From Litorilinea aerophila (lineage in GTDB: Bacteria > Chloroflexota > Anaerolineae > Caldilineales > Caldilineaceae): a stretch of DNA of 64,000 nt. The stretch covers positions 1 to 64,000 of the forward strand of contig NZ_VIGC02000023.1 of the NCBI RefSeq assembly GCF_006569185.2, in the 5' to 3' direction. This document shows positions 46,710 to 55,255 of this stretch, in pieces. Every line of letters begins with the position of its first letter. Position 1 is the stretch's first letter. The notes under the pieces are model-generated. The model was given only the letters and a program-made list of their open reading frames with translations. It did no database searches and was not told the DNA's origin. A program made the translations under genes and the position numbers.

Positions 46710-47057
46710 ATGGAGTTCGAACAATTGCGCGCTTATCTGATGGCCAAAGCTGGGGCGACGGAGGAGCAGCCCTTCGGGCCGGATGTCCTGGTCTACAAGG
46801 TGATGGGCAAGATCTTTGCCCTGCTCTTCTGGCGGGAGGAGCCCCTGCGTCTGAACCTCAAGTGTGATCCACTGGAGGCGTTGGCCCTTCGCCAGCAGTA
46901 TGCAGCCGTGCTGCCGGGTTATCACATGAACAAGCGCCACTGGAATACCCTGGTGCTGGACGGCACCCTTCCTGAAGCGGAAGTGTGGGGACAGATCGAC
47001 CAGTCCTATGCCCTGGTGGTTCAGGGGCTTACCCGGGCCCAGCGGCGACAGTTGTAA
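46710..47057 (+). CDS. MmcQ/YjbR-family protein
   Basis: This small cytosolic protein of 115 aa has the MmcQ/YjbR (CyaY-like fold) pattern. It starts EFEQLRAYLMAKAGATEEQPFG, then DVLVYKVMGKIFALLF, then LNLKCDPLEALALRQQYAAVLPGYHMNKRHWNTL and a final DQSYALVV segment. The family has been suggested to bind DNA, but no firm function is known. GAGGAGG lies about 8 bp before the ATG. Its stop codon TAA (47055-47057) lies inside repeat copy C, so the natural C-terminus may have been changed by the insertion. Confidence 0.85.
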   Translation: MEFEQLRAYLMAKAGATEEQPFGPDVLVYKVMGKIFALLFWREEPLRLNLKCDPLEALALRQQYAAVLPGYHMNKRHWNTLVLDGTLPEAEVWGQIDQSYALVVQGLTRAQRRQL

Positions 47058-47126
47058 ATCCCGGCAGAAATTCGCCGGGCGTTTCCACCAGAGGGAATGT
47101 CGCCGAATTCCTGCCGTGGTATTTAC
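47054..47126 (+). repeat. MITE-like inverted-repeat element, copy C (73 bp)
   Basis: It starts GTAAATCCCGGCAGAAATTC and ends with the opposite arm CGCCGAATTC through GGTATTTAC. The right flank GCCAGACTGGACCAG continues the similarity to copies A and B. The GTAAAT at each end provides TAA stops: one for the MmcQ/YjbR gene (47055-47057) and, on the other strand, one for the histidine kinase (47123-47125). Confidence 0.75.
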
Positions 47127-48244
47127 GCCAGACTGGACCAGGATTCTGACGGGCGCGAGGAACTGCGGGGAAAGATGGCCCGGAAGGTGCTGCCCTGGCC
47201 CTGGCCTGGGCTGTGGGCAGAGACCCGTCCGCCGTGGGCTTCCACCAGGGCGCGGACGATGGCCAGACCCAGCCCGGTGCCGCCGCTGTCCCGGTCCCGG
47301 GCCTGGCTGGTACGGTAGAAGCGGTCGAAGACGTGGGGCAGATGGCCGGGCTCGATGCCGTCGCCTGTGTCCGCCACGGTGAGACTGGCCTCGTCCCCGG
47401 TGGCCTCCACCGTCACGGTGATGGTACCGCCGGCAGGAGTGTGGCGCAGGGCGTTGCTCAGCAGGTTCTGGCAGATCTGCATCAGCCGCGCCCCATCGCC
47501 GTTCACCATCACCGGATGGCCGGGCAGCCGGGTGTCCAGGTGGATCCCTTCCAGCTCGGCCACCGGCTCCAGCAGCTCCACCGCGGCCTGGACCACCTCG
47601 TTGAGGTCCACGGGCCGGCGGTCCAGGGGCAGTTGGCGGGCTTCCGCCTGGGCCAGCTCGTGGAGGTCGTTGACCAGCCGGCTGAGGTGGCGGGTCTGGT
47701 CATAGAGGCGGGCGACTTCGCTTTTGTCCAGGGTGTAGACATCGTCCAGGATGGCCCGCAGGTTGCTCTGGAGCACGGTCAGGGGCGTGCGCAGCTCGTG
47801 GGCCACGTCCGCCAGCAGGTTCTGGCGCTGGCGCTCGGCGCTCTCCAGCGCGGCGGCCATGGCGTTGAAAGATTGGGCCAGGGTACGCAGTTCCTGGCTG
47901 CCCCGCTCAGCCACCCGATAGGAGAAACGGCCGGTGCTGATGGCCTGGGTGCCCTCGGCCAGTTCTTCCAGTGGGGCCGTCAGCCGGCGACTCATCCACA
48001 CCCCGGCGGCGATGCCCAGGGTGCTCCCCACCGCGATGGTGATGAGCAGGCCCCGATTGCGGTAATGCAAGAAGAGTGCCCGCCGGGCCTGGGCCTGTTC
48101 GGTGTCTGGCGGGGGGGGCGGTATGGCGGGGGCCGGCCGCAGCAGGTAGCCCAAAAAGGCCAGGCCCAGGCTGGCCAGGATGACCACGCCGCTAAAGGCC
48201 AGGCTGAACTGAAACCACAGGCGGTGGATGGGGAGTCGCTTCAT
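47123..48244 (-). CDS. Sensor histidine kinase
   Basis: This membrane kinase partners the response regulator at 48241. It has a transmembrane helix at about residues 15-35, a very short extracytoplasmic loop (about 36-62, Pro-rich), a second helix (about 64-84) and HAMP. HisKA follows with the phospho-acceptor His149 in LLADVAHELRTPL. The HATPase domain has the N box (NLLSNALRHT), G1 (VADTGDGIE) and G2 (GGTGLGLAIV). The tiny sensor loop suggests intramembrane sensing or sensing through a partner such as the MacB-like transporter. The start overlaps the regulator stop by 4 bp. The last residues RPSESWSSLA are encoded by repeat-flank sequence. Confidence 0.93.
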   Translation of the reverse strand: MKRLPIHRLWFQFSLAFSGVVILASLGLAFLGYLLRPAPAIPPPPPDTEQAQARRALFLHYRNRGLLITIAVGSTLGIAAGVWMSRRLTAPLEELAEGTQAISTGRFSYRVAERGSQELRTLAQSFNAMAAALESAERQRQNLLADVAHELRTPLTVLQSNLRAILDDVYTLDKSEVARLYDQTRHLSRLVNDLHELAQAEARQLPLDRRPVDLNEVVQAAVELLEPVAELEGIHLDTRLPGHPVMVNGDGARLMQICQNLLSNALRHTPAGGTITVTVEATGDEASLTVADTGDGIEPGHLPHVFDRFYRTSQARDRDSGGTGLGLAIVRALVEAHGGRVSAHSPGQGQGSTFRAIFPRSSSRPSESWSSLA

Positions 48245-48948
48245 GGCAGCTCGGCCAGCCGGTAGCCCACCCCGTAGACCGTCTGGATGTAGGTGGGGTG
48301 GCGAGAGTCGTCGCCGATCTTGCGGCGCAGATTCTTGATGTGGGTGTCCAGGGTGCGCTCGATGCTTTCGTAGTTGTAGCCCAGCGCCTTCTCGATGAGC
48401 TCCGTGCGGGTAAAGACGTAGCCTGGATTCTGCATGAGGGTCTGGAGCAGGCTGAACTCGGTGCGGGTGAGCTCCACGGGCTGCCCGCCCACCGTCACTT
48501 CCCGGCGGCCCGGGTCCATGCGCAGGTCGCCCACCTGCAGGACGGTGGGCGACGGGGCCGTGTTTGCGGTGCGGGCGTTCCGGCGCAGCAGGGCCCGCAC
48601 CCGGGCCAGCACCTCCCGGGGGTTGAAGGGCTTGGTGATGTAGTCGTCCGCGCCCAACTCCAGCCCGATGATCTTGTCCGCATCCTCCACCCGGGCCGTC
48701 AGCATGATGATGGGCATGTTGGCCAGCACCCGGTCCCGGCGGATCAGGCGGGTGAGCTGCCAGCCATCCTGTTGGGGCAACATCAGGTCCAGCAGCAGGA
48801 GGTCCGGCTGCTGGCTGTGGAGGAGGTGCCAGGCCTGGGCGCCGTCGTAGGCCGCGTGGACCTGGTAGCCGGCCTGTTCCAGGTAGCCCCGTAACACCCG
48901 CACGATTTCCCGGTCGTCATCCACAATCAAAATTTGTTGTGCATTCAT
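48241..48948 (-). CDS. OmpR/PhoB-family response regulator
   Basis: This is a two-component transcription factor. The receiver domain (residues 1-120) has the acidic pocket at D10-D12, the phospho-acceptor D54 in LLLLDLMLP, Thr in IIMLTARVED and Lys in YITKPFNP. The winged-helix domain (about 137-233) contains LTRTEFSLLQTLMQNPG and THIKNLRRKIGDDSRHPTY. The 235-aa length is typical. It starts 19 bp after the SH3/TolB gene, so it is probably cotranscribed with the MacAB-like genes. OmpR-family proteins bind 11-bp-spaced direct half-sites; such sites lie at 55181-55209. Confidence 0.95.
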   Translation of the reverse strand: MNAQQILIVDDDREIVRVLRGYLEQAGYQVHAAYDGAQAWHLLHSQQPDLLLLDLMLPQQDGWQLTRLIRRDRVLANMPIIMLTARVEDADKIIGLELGADDYITKPFNPREVLARVRALLRRNARTANTAPSPTVLQVGDLRMDPGRREVTVGGQPVELTRTEFSLLQTLMQNPGYVFTRTELIEKALGYNYESIERTLDTHIKNLRRKIGDDSRHPTYIQTVYGVGYRLAELP

Positions 48949-48967
48949 GGCCGTTCAGCGGATTTTC

Positions 48968-50848
48968 TCACGGCCCCCAGTCTACCATCTGCTCGCCGGT
49001 AAAGCTGTATTCCAGGGGCACGTCGATGGGCAAGGGACGCTGGTTGCTGCCGTCGGCCTCCATGACCCAGAGGCGCCAGGCGCCGGCGTTGTTCCCCTCG
49101 TCCCGGTTGCTCAGGAAAACGATGTGTTGCCCGTCCGGGCTCCAGGCCGGCGCCACATTGCTGGGCAGGGCATCCACCAGCACGGTGGCCGGGCGGGTCA
49201 GGGCCACCAGGTCGGCTCCGTCCGGATTGACGGAGAAGATCTCCCAGTGGCTGGCTTCCCGCCGCTGGAAGAGGATGCGCCCGCCGTTGGGCTGCCAGTC
49301 TGGATCTTGATAGTACTGGATGTGGATGTCAAAGGCAACCAGCTGGCTGGTTGCGGAGGGCGCATCCTGGGTGATCTGGATGCCCGAGTCGGACTCGTAG
49401 ACAATGCCCGCCTGGTTCCAGTCTGGATTGCGGGCCGAGAGCAGGGACGGGATGTCCCGGTACTCCTGGCCGTTCACGTCCACCCGGCTGAGTACCCAGT
49501 TGCGCTGGGTCACCAGGGGGAAGTCGCTGAGGGCCTCGTCATCGGACAGGCAGATTCGCTCGTTGATCTGGCGGCAACGGTCCCCTTCCACGCCCCGGCT
49601 GAAGACGATGTAGCGTCCGTCCGGGCTCCAGCTGGGCGAGCGCAGACCGAAGCCGCTGACATAGATACGTCGCTCGTTCTGGCCGTCGATGTCGATGAGG
49701 TAGAGCCCGGCCTCACCTCCCTCCCGGGTGAAGGCCACCGTCTGCCCATCCGGGCTGATGGTCGGATCGATGCCGGTGGTCAGGGGCCACAGGGCACCGC
49801 TGGCAAAGTCGTAGACGTAGATCTGTTCGCCCAGCCGATTCTGGAAGACCAGCTTGCCGCTCAGCCCACCCGTGGCGGCCGATGTGCTGGCGGTTGATGG
49901 CGTTGCGGTTGGTGAGGCGGCCAATGTGGTGGCCTGACCTGACGAAGCCGCCGCCGAAATTGTGGCCGAAGTCGACGCCGTGCTCACCTGGGCGGAGACC
50001 GGCAGCCGTTCCCACGGCTGGCTCAGGGCCATGAACTCCCGGCTCACCCAGCCGAAGCCATCCGCCACGCTAGGCACCCCGAGCTGGATCCAGTCGCCGT
50101 CCGCATCCCGGGCCAGGGCCACGTAGACCTCGCCGGGATGGGCCTTGGCGATGATCGGATAGGTGAGGCCTGGGCCGGCCCGCACGTTCAGCCGGCTGTC
50201 GGTGAGGGTCACCGTGGCGGTGACCACCGGGGAAGCATCCGTTGCGGCGGGGACCGCTTCCGGCGTGGCGACCGGCGCTACCACGGTAGGCGTGGCGATC
50301 GGCGCGGTGCTGGTGACCACGGGGGCAGGGGGTTGGACAGTGGCGTCGGCGGTGGCCCCGTTTTCCGGCTGGGCCGGGTTGCCCGGCCGGGCCCGTCGGT
50401 TTCCGGCAGCCGGGCGATCCTCCTGGGTCGGCGTCGCTGCCAGGGTCCCATCTTCGTTGAAGACCGGCCACCCGGTCACACCGAAGGCGATCACGCCAGA
50501 GGTCGGCACCCAGCCGACCATGCCCTCCGAGGTCTGGACCCGGAGCCATTCTCCGTCCGCCGTGCGGCCCAGGCCGGAGAGCAGCGTACCCGCTTCCAGG
50601 GAGATCCCCTGGGGCTGGCCGGGGGTGTCTGCCAGGACGACGCCCTGGGCACCCGCCACCGCCACCCGGGCGCCCACGGTTCCGGACTCCCTGGTAGTTT
50701 CCTGGGGAGTGGGGCTTTGGCCCCAGAGCACCCCATACGGGGCCAGGGCCAACAGGGCGATCCACGGCAGGGCCAGGACCAGGCGTATCCTCCCGGTCCT
50801 CCCCTGCCGGGTCCGGCTCCATCGGCTTGGAACAGATTGATTCGTCAT
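48968..50848 (-). CDS. Exported SH3 (SH3b) and TolB-like propeller protein
   Basis: A signal or anchor helix (about residues 20-45) is followed by two bacterial SH3 domains. The first is at about 75-115 (GLGRTADGEWLRVQTSEGM) and the second, more complete, at about 195-255 (RLNVRAGPGLTYPIIAKAHPG). They are joined by a Thr/Pro/Ala-rich stretch. The C-terminal half (about 350-620) is a TolB/PD40 propeller with repeated SPDG motifs (SPDGQTVAFTR, SPDGRYIVFSRG, SPDGQHIVFLSNRD). It is probably a cell-wall-associated sensor or scaffold. Start 50848 has AGAGGAA upstream; an in-frame ATG at 50869 has none. It lies between the MacA-like gene (42 bp) and the response regulator (19 bp). Confidence 0.83.
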   Translation of the reverse strand: MTNQSVPSRWSRTRQGRTGRIRLVLALPWIALLALAPYGVLWGQSPTPQETTRESGTVGARVAVAGAQGVVLADTPGQPQGISLEAGTLLSGLGRTADGEWLRVQTSEGMVGWVPTSGVIAFGVTGWPVFNEDGTLAATPTQEDRPAAGNRRARPGNPAQPENGATADATVQPPAPVVTSTAPIATPTVVAPVATPEAVPAATDASPVVTATVTLTDSRLNVRAGPGLTYPIIAKAHPGEVYVALARDADGDWIQLGVPSVADGFGWVSREFMALSQPWERLPVSAQVSTASTSATISAAASSGQATTLAASPTATPSTASTSAATGGLSGKLVFQNRLGEQIYVYDFASGALWPLTTGIDPTISPDGQTVAFTREGGEAGLYLIDIDGQNERRIYVSGFGLRSPSWSPDGRYIVFSRGVEGDRCRQINERICLSDDEALSDFPLVTQRNWVLSRVDVNGQEYRDIPSLLSARNPDWNQAGIVYESDSGIQITQDAPSATSQLVAFDIHIQYYQDPDWQPNGGRILFQRREASHWEIFSVNPDGADLVALTRPATVLVDALPSNVAPAWSPDGQHIVFLSNRDEGNNAGAWRLWVMEADGSNQRPLPIDVPLEYSFTGEQMVDWGP

Positions 50849-50911
50849 GAAAATTCCTCTTGCCTGCATGATGATATGATGGGCAATCTACAAGAAATCA
50901 CCCCGATTGAA

Positions 50912-52597
50912 CTACTGGCGGCCGCCGCCCAGCGCCCGCCCACCGCCGGGGATCGGGCCCCCTGGTCCGCCGAAGCGGAAGTTCGACTCCTGGTTGGTGA
51001 AGGAAGCGACTGAACCCACCACTTCGTCGCCCAGTTGGAGCTCATCGGACTGGACCACGGTCCATTCTCCCTGGACCCGGCCCGGCGTCACCTGCACCGG
51101 CAAGGTCTGGCCGTTCCGCACCACCAGGATCACCGGGGTGCCGTTCTGATTTTGAATGGCGTTGCTGGGCACCAGCCATTCGTTATCCTCGCTGGCGGTC
51201 TGGCTGGCCAGGGTGGCCACCGCGGTCATGCCGGGGCGCACCTGGTCCAGTGGACCCTCCAGGAGCTGGATGGTCACGGGGTAATTAACCACGCCGGAGG
51301 TGCTGTCGCTGGCCGGCGCAATGCGGGTGACCTGGCCGATGAACTGCTGGCCGATGAGGGCATCCACCTGAATTTCAGCCCGCTGGCCGATGCTCACCTG
51401 GGGGATGTCCACTTCAGCCACGTCGATGGTGAGCTGGAGCTGGGTGGTGTCGGCCATGGTCATGACCACGGCGCCCTGGGAGACCTGCTGGCCGGGCGTC
51501 ACGTTCACCGAGAGGACGGTGCCATCCATGGGGGCGGTCACCTGGGCTTTGCCCAGGGCTTCGTAGGCCTCCTGCAGGTCGATCAGGGCCTGCTCCAGTG
51601 CAATCTCCGCCGCGCGCAGGTCGGTGGCCGAGGGGCCGGCCTTCAGGGTCTCCAGGTTGGCTTCGGCCTGGGCCACGGCGGCCTCGGCGCTGGCGATGTC
51701 GGCCGGCGTGGGCTGCTGGAGCAGCAGGTCCAGCGCGTGCTGCGCGTTGAGCACCGCGGCCAGCGCGTCCGCCCGTTCAGAGGCGGTGGCCGGCTCTGTG
51801 GCCTGGGCGTAGGCCGCGGCCGCGGCCTCGTAATCGATGGTGGCCTGTTGGAGGGTCGCTGCCTGGCTGGAGGCGGCCGCGTCGTTGCGCCAGGCCACCT
51901 GATCGTAGGCTCGCTGGGCTTCCTGGAGCGCGATCTCCTTCTTCTTTAAGTCAGCGCTGAGCTGGGTCAGCTCATACTCGCTGGGCCCGGCGATGAGCTC
52001 CTGGTAGCGGGCCTGGGCTGCAGCCAGTTCGTTGCGGGCTGCGTTGATCTCCTCCTGGGTGGGGCCGGCCAGCACCTGGGCCAGATTTTCCCGGGCCGAA
52101 GCCAGCTCCGCCTCCGCCACCGCGATATCCGCCGGGGTGACCTCGGAGCGGAGCTCCTCCAGTTGATTCTTTTGGGATTCCACGGCCAGTTCCGCCCGCC
52201 GGACGGCCCGTTCCAGCTCGGTGGTGTCCAGGGTCAGCAGCACGTCGCCGGCCGCGACCTGGTCGCCTACTTGCACCAGGATTCGCTTCACCCGGCCGCT
52301 GACTTCCATGGCCACGTCCACCGTTTCGATCAGCTCGATGTTGCCGGAAGCACTCACCTGCCCCAGGACGGTGTTGGCCGGCTGGATGCGCACAGTGCTG
52401 GCCGGGGCCGCCTGCTGGGCGTCGGCGCCGGTGGGCACGAACTGTCCCTGGCCAGTCTGGGCCACCTGGCCGGAGGCCGGGGTCGCCTCCTGGCCCCGCA
52501 GACTGGCCCCTGCCTGGGTATGGAAGAGGAAGTAGTAGCCGCCTGCAGCGAGCAGAGCTGCCACGAGCAGGCCAATCCAAATGCGCTTTCCTGTCAT
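50912..52597 (-). CDS. MacA/HlyD-type membrane fusion (adaptor) protein
   Basis: An N-terminal membrane anchor (about residues 5-25) precedes a biotinyl-lipoyl-like half (GRVKRILVQVGDQVAAGDVLLTLD, about 100-130). Next is a long alpha-helical hairpin (about 130-370) with repeated GP-starting units (AGPTQEEI, AGPSEYEL, AGPSATDL). The second lipoyl half (VTAPMDGTVLSVNVTPGQQVSQG) and beta-barrel domains follow. The C-terminal tail is Gly-rich (FGGPGGPIPGGG). The length of 561 aa exceeds typical MacA because of the helical hairpin. In MacAB systems this protein bridges the permease to the outer envelope. AAAGGG lies upstream of the ATG. A 457-bp gap with a tandem repeat separates it from the permease gene. 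Confidence 0.9.
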   Translation of the reverse strand: MTGKRIWIGLLVAALLAAGGYYFLFHTQAGASLRGQEATPASGQVAQTGQGQFVPTGADAQQAAPASTVRIQPANTVLGQVSASGNIELIETVDVAMEVSGRVKRILVQVGDQVAAGDVLLTLDTTELERAVRRAELAVESQKNQLEELRSEVTPADIAVAEAELASARENLAQVLAGPTQEEINAARNELAAAQARYQELIAGPSEYELTQLSADLKKKEIALQEAQRAYDQVAWRNDAAASSQAATLQQATIDYEAAAAAYAQATEPATASERADALAAVLNAQHALDLLLQQPTPADIASAEAAVAQAEANLETLKAGPSATDLRAAEIALEQALIDLQEAYEALGKAQVTAPMDGTVLSVNVTPGQQVSQGAVVMTMADTTQLQLTIDVAEVDIPQVSIGQRAEIQVDALIGQQFIGQVTRIAPASDSTSGVVNYPVTIQLLEGPLDQVRPGMTAVATLASQTASEDNEWLVPSNAIQNQNGTPVILVVRNGQTLPVQVTPGRVQGEWTVVQSDELQLGDEVVGSVASFTNQESNFRFGGPGGPIPGGGRALGGGRQ

Positions 52598-53054
52598 CGT
52601 TTCCCTTTCCTGATAAAGATAGAGTCAGTCCTTGACAAATGTGGCCCATGGGCGGAGGGCATATTCTCCCATGCGGTGTTGTTCCATCTGGGTCGGCATC
52701 TGAGCGCTTCCTGCACCCTCATGGCCCCGCGGGAGATGAACAATCGGCACGACCCGTAGGTCACGCATCCCTGCGTGACATGGGTTCCCGCCCCGTTGGG
52801 TGCGGATGTCCGGCCAGGAGACCGGACCTACCCATCTGCGTCCTTTTTTCAGGCCAGTGCTTCCTGCACCCTCATAGCCCCTCGGGAGATGAACAATCGG
52901 CACGATACGTAGGTCACGCATCCCTGCGTGACATGGGTTCCCGCCCCGTTGGGTGCGGATCTCCGGCCAGGAGACCGGACCTACCCATCTGCGTCCTTTT
53001 TTCAGGCCAGGATGCCGACTCCGCGTCGAAATCGTGAACGACCGAGCGTGGTTT
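52598..53054. other. Intercistronic gap within the MacAB-like cluster
   Basis: It contains the 151-bp tandem duplication (52707-53010) and, on the minus strand, a TTGTCA-like -35 with a poor -10 just upstream of the MacA-like gene. I see no gene. The gap may hold an internal promoter or attenuator. Confidence 0.5.
52707..53010. repeat. 151-bp tandem direct repeat, two copies
   Basis: Copy 1 is 52707-52857 and copy 2 is 52860-53010, a 153-bp offset, with five mismatches. Each copy contains two inverted repeats: GTCACGCA-N4-TGCGTGAC and GTCCGG/TCTCCGG-type arms around CCAGGAGA with CCGGAC. No spacer-like variation is present. Confidence 0.85.
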
Positions 53055-54281
53055 CTACTCGAAGCGCAGGGCCTCGATGGGATCCAGCTGGGTCGCCCGC
53101 ATGGCCGGGTACAGGCCGAAGACGAAGCCACAGGCCGAGCTGACGACCAGGGCCAGCACCAGATACTGGGGCAGGATTACCACCCGGAAGGTGGCTGCCG
53201 ACATGTTGCTCACCAGGTACCCCACGCCGTAGCTCAGGCCGATGCCCAGGACGCCCCCCACCGAGGTGAGGACCAGGGCCTCGATGAGGAACTGGAGCAG
53301 GATGTCGCTGTCGTGGGCGCCCAGGGCCTTGCGCAGACCGATCTCCCGGGTCCGCTCGGTCACCGAGACCAGCATGATGTTCATGATGCCGATGCCACCT
53401 ACCACCAGGCTGACGCTGCCGATGCTGCCCAGCAGCAGGGTCAGGGTTCCAGAGACGTCGCTGGCGATGCTCAGGAGGGTGGCCTGGTTGAAGATGGAGA
53501 AGTCGTTCTCCTCGTCGGCAGTCAGGCCGTGACGCAGGCGCAGGGTCATCTCGATGTCCGCCTGGGCCTCATCCAGCCGGTCCGCACTCACGGCCTGGAT
53601 GCTGATGGACGAGACGGTGTATTCGCCCCGGTGGCGGGGGGCATTGAAGAGCCGTTTCTGGGCCACGCCGATGGGCACAAAGACCCGGTCGTCGTTGCTG
53701 CCGAAGCCGGTGCCGCCGGTGGCCTCTAGCACGCCCACCACCTGGAAGAGGTCGGTGTTGATGCGCACTGCCTGGCCCACGGGATCCGCGCCGCCGAAGA
53801 GGTCCTGAGCCACGTTGGCACCCAGGACCACCACCCGCTGCTGTTGCTCCACCTCCTCCGGCGAGAGAAACGCTCCCTCGGCCACCGTGAGATTGCGCAC
53901 CGCGGCGTAATCGGCTGTGGTGCCCACCACATTGTTCTGGCTCTCCACGGTGCCCACCACCAGGGTGGCGTTGCCGGTGTACTCCGGCACCACCAGGGCC
54001 AGGTCCGGGTGCAGGGTGCGGTTGGACAGGGCTTCCACATCGCCCATGGTGAGGGTGGTGGAGCCACCGGCGTTGCGGTTGGTGGTGCCGTTGACGGTGA
54101 GAAGGTTGGTGCCGCCGCTCTCGATGCGCTCGGTGATGCTGGCCGCGGCGCCGGCGCCGATGCCCACGGTGGTCAGCACTGCGGCCACGCCGATGATGAT
54201 GCCCAGCATGGTCAGGAGGGCCCGCAGCTTGTGGGCCAGGATGCTCTCCAGTGCCACGGCAAAGTACCTAAGCACCCGCAT
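53055..54281 (-). CDS. MacB-type ABC permease
   Basis: This integral membrane subunit has an N-terminal helix (about residues 18-42, LLTMLGIIIGVAAVLTT), a MacB periplasmic core domain (about 50-270) and three C-terminal FtsX helices (about 280-400), with IGIMNIMLVSVTERTREIGLRKALGA, the conserved coupling-helix segment. The 408-aa length is that of stand-alone MacB permeases. It overlaps the ATPase gene by 14 bp, indicating translational coupling. Together with the MacA-like adaptor it forms an efflux or export system. Substrates of relatives include macrolides, peptides and lipoproteins; none can be inferred here. Confidence 0.93.
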   Translation of the reverse strand: MRVLRYFAVALESILAHKLRALLTMLGIIIGVAAVLTTVGIGAGAAASITERIESGGTNLLTVNGTTNRNAGGSTTLTMGDVEALSNRTLHPDLALVVPEYTGNATLVVGTVESQNNVVGTTADYAAVRNLTVAEGAFLSPEEVEQQQRVVVLGANVAQDLFGGADPVGQAVRINTDLFQVVGVLEATGGTGFGSNDDRVFVPIGVAQKRLFNAPRHRGEYTVSSISIQAVSADRLDEAQADIEMTLRLRHGLTADEENDFSIFNQATLLSIASDVSGTLTLLLGSIGSVSLVVGGIGIMNIMLVSVTERTREIGLRKALGAHDSDILLQFLIEALVLTSVGGVLGIGLSYGVGYLVSNMSAATFRVVILPQYLVLALVVSSACGFVFGLYPAMRATQLDPIEALRFE

Positions 54282-55077
54282 GGCGGCCCTCCTGTTCCAG
54301 GGGCAGGGGCTGCAGTCCGTCTTGGATGGGGACGGCCGTGGTGGGCATCTCCCGGAGCCCGGGGCCAGGCCGGTCGGAGACGATCTGACCGTCGTGGAGG
54401 GTGATGATGCGCCGGGCCTGGTTGGCCACGTTGATGTCGTGGGTGACCACGATGAGGGTGATGCCGTTCTCGTTGAGCTCCCGGAAGAGGGCCATCACCT
54501 CGGCGCCGGTTTGGGAATCCAGGGCGCCCGTTGGCTCGTCGGCCAGGACCAGGCTGGGGTTGTTGACCAGGGCCCGGGCAATGGCCACCCGCTGCTGTTG
54601 GCCGCCCGAGAGCTCGTCCGGGCGATGGTCGGCCCGGTCGGCCAGGCCCACCCGTTCCAGGGCGCGCATGGCCATCTCCCGGGCCTGGCGGGGCGGCACG
54701 CCGGCGTAGAAGAGGGGCAACTCCACCTGGCGCCGGGCCGGCGTGCGGGCCAGCAGGTTGAAGCGCTGGAAGACAAAGCCGATCTCCCGGTTGCGCAGGT
54801 CCGCCAGGCGGTTCTTGCTGAGCTGGCTCACCTCCGTGCCCCGGATCCGGTAGGTGCCGCTGGTGGGCCGATCCAGCAGGCCGATGAGGTTCATGAGGGT
54901 GCTCTTGCCCGAGCCGCTGGCTCCCATGATGGCCACATACTCGCCGGCCTCCACCCGGAAGGAGACGCCCCGCAGGGCGTGGACCTGGGTCTTGCCCATG
55001 ACGTAGGTCTTGGTGATGTCCTGGATCTCCACCACAGGAACCGGGCCGGCGCTGTCCTGTTGCATCTGACTGCTCAC
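54268..55077 (-). CDS. MacB-type ABC ATPase
   Basis: This is the ATPase subunit of the same transporter. It has Walker A GASGSGKST, Q-loop VFQRFNLL, signature LSGGQQQR, Walker B LVLADEPTGALD and switch His in VVTHD, all intact. The length of 269 aa includes a 35-residue C-terminal tail beyond the core (DRPGPGLREMP onward) that overlaps the permease start. It is the first gene of the cluster. Upstream is a -10-like TACACT at 55175-55180 with three phased half-sites at 55181-55209, leaving a leader of about 90 nt. Confidence 0.94.
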   Translation of the reverse strand: MSSQMQQDSAGPVPVVEIQDITKTYVMGKTQVHALRGVSFRVEAGEYVAIMGASGSGKSTLMNLIGLLDRPTSGTYRIRGTEVSQLSKNRLADLRNREIGFVFQRFNLLARTPARRQVELPLFYAGVPPRQAREMAMRALERVGLADRADHRPDELSGGQQQRVAIARALVNNPSLVLADEPTGALDSQTGAEVMALFRELNENGITLIVVTHDINVANQARRIITLHDGQIVSDRPGPGLREMPTTAVPIQDGLQPLPLEQEGRHAGA

Positions 55078-55174
55078 GACGATTTCCCCTTAATCATGAG
55101 TCCACTGCTGAACGGAGAACGATAATAGAGTCCGCTCCCGGCGCCAGCCGGGACCGCTTTCACCGTCTATTTTC

Positions 55175-55209
55175 AGTGTATCGAGAAAATGTGGAGAAGT
55201 TCTGGAGAA
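55175..55209 (-). promoter_or_regulatory. Three 11-bp-phased half-sites and -10 element upstream of the MacB-like operon
   Basis: On the minus strand TTCTCCA (55203-55209), TTCTCCA (55192-55198) and TTCTCGA (55181-55187) are spaced exactly 11 bp and run directly into TACACT (55175-55180), a plausible -10. The usual -35 is missing and replaced by the repeats. This is the arrangement of an activator-dependent promoter bound by an OmpR/PhoB-type regulator such as the one at 48241. Confidence 0.6.
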
Positions 55210-55255
55210 AAGTTAAAGCAGATATTAGGGTCCGTGGACCCTGGGGGAACAGACC

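Noticed and set aside
52707-53010. Possible CRISPR array
   Set aside because: Only two 151-bp units in direct tandem, with no short repeats or unique spacers and no cas genes.
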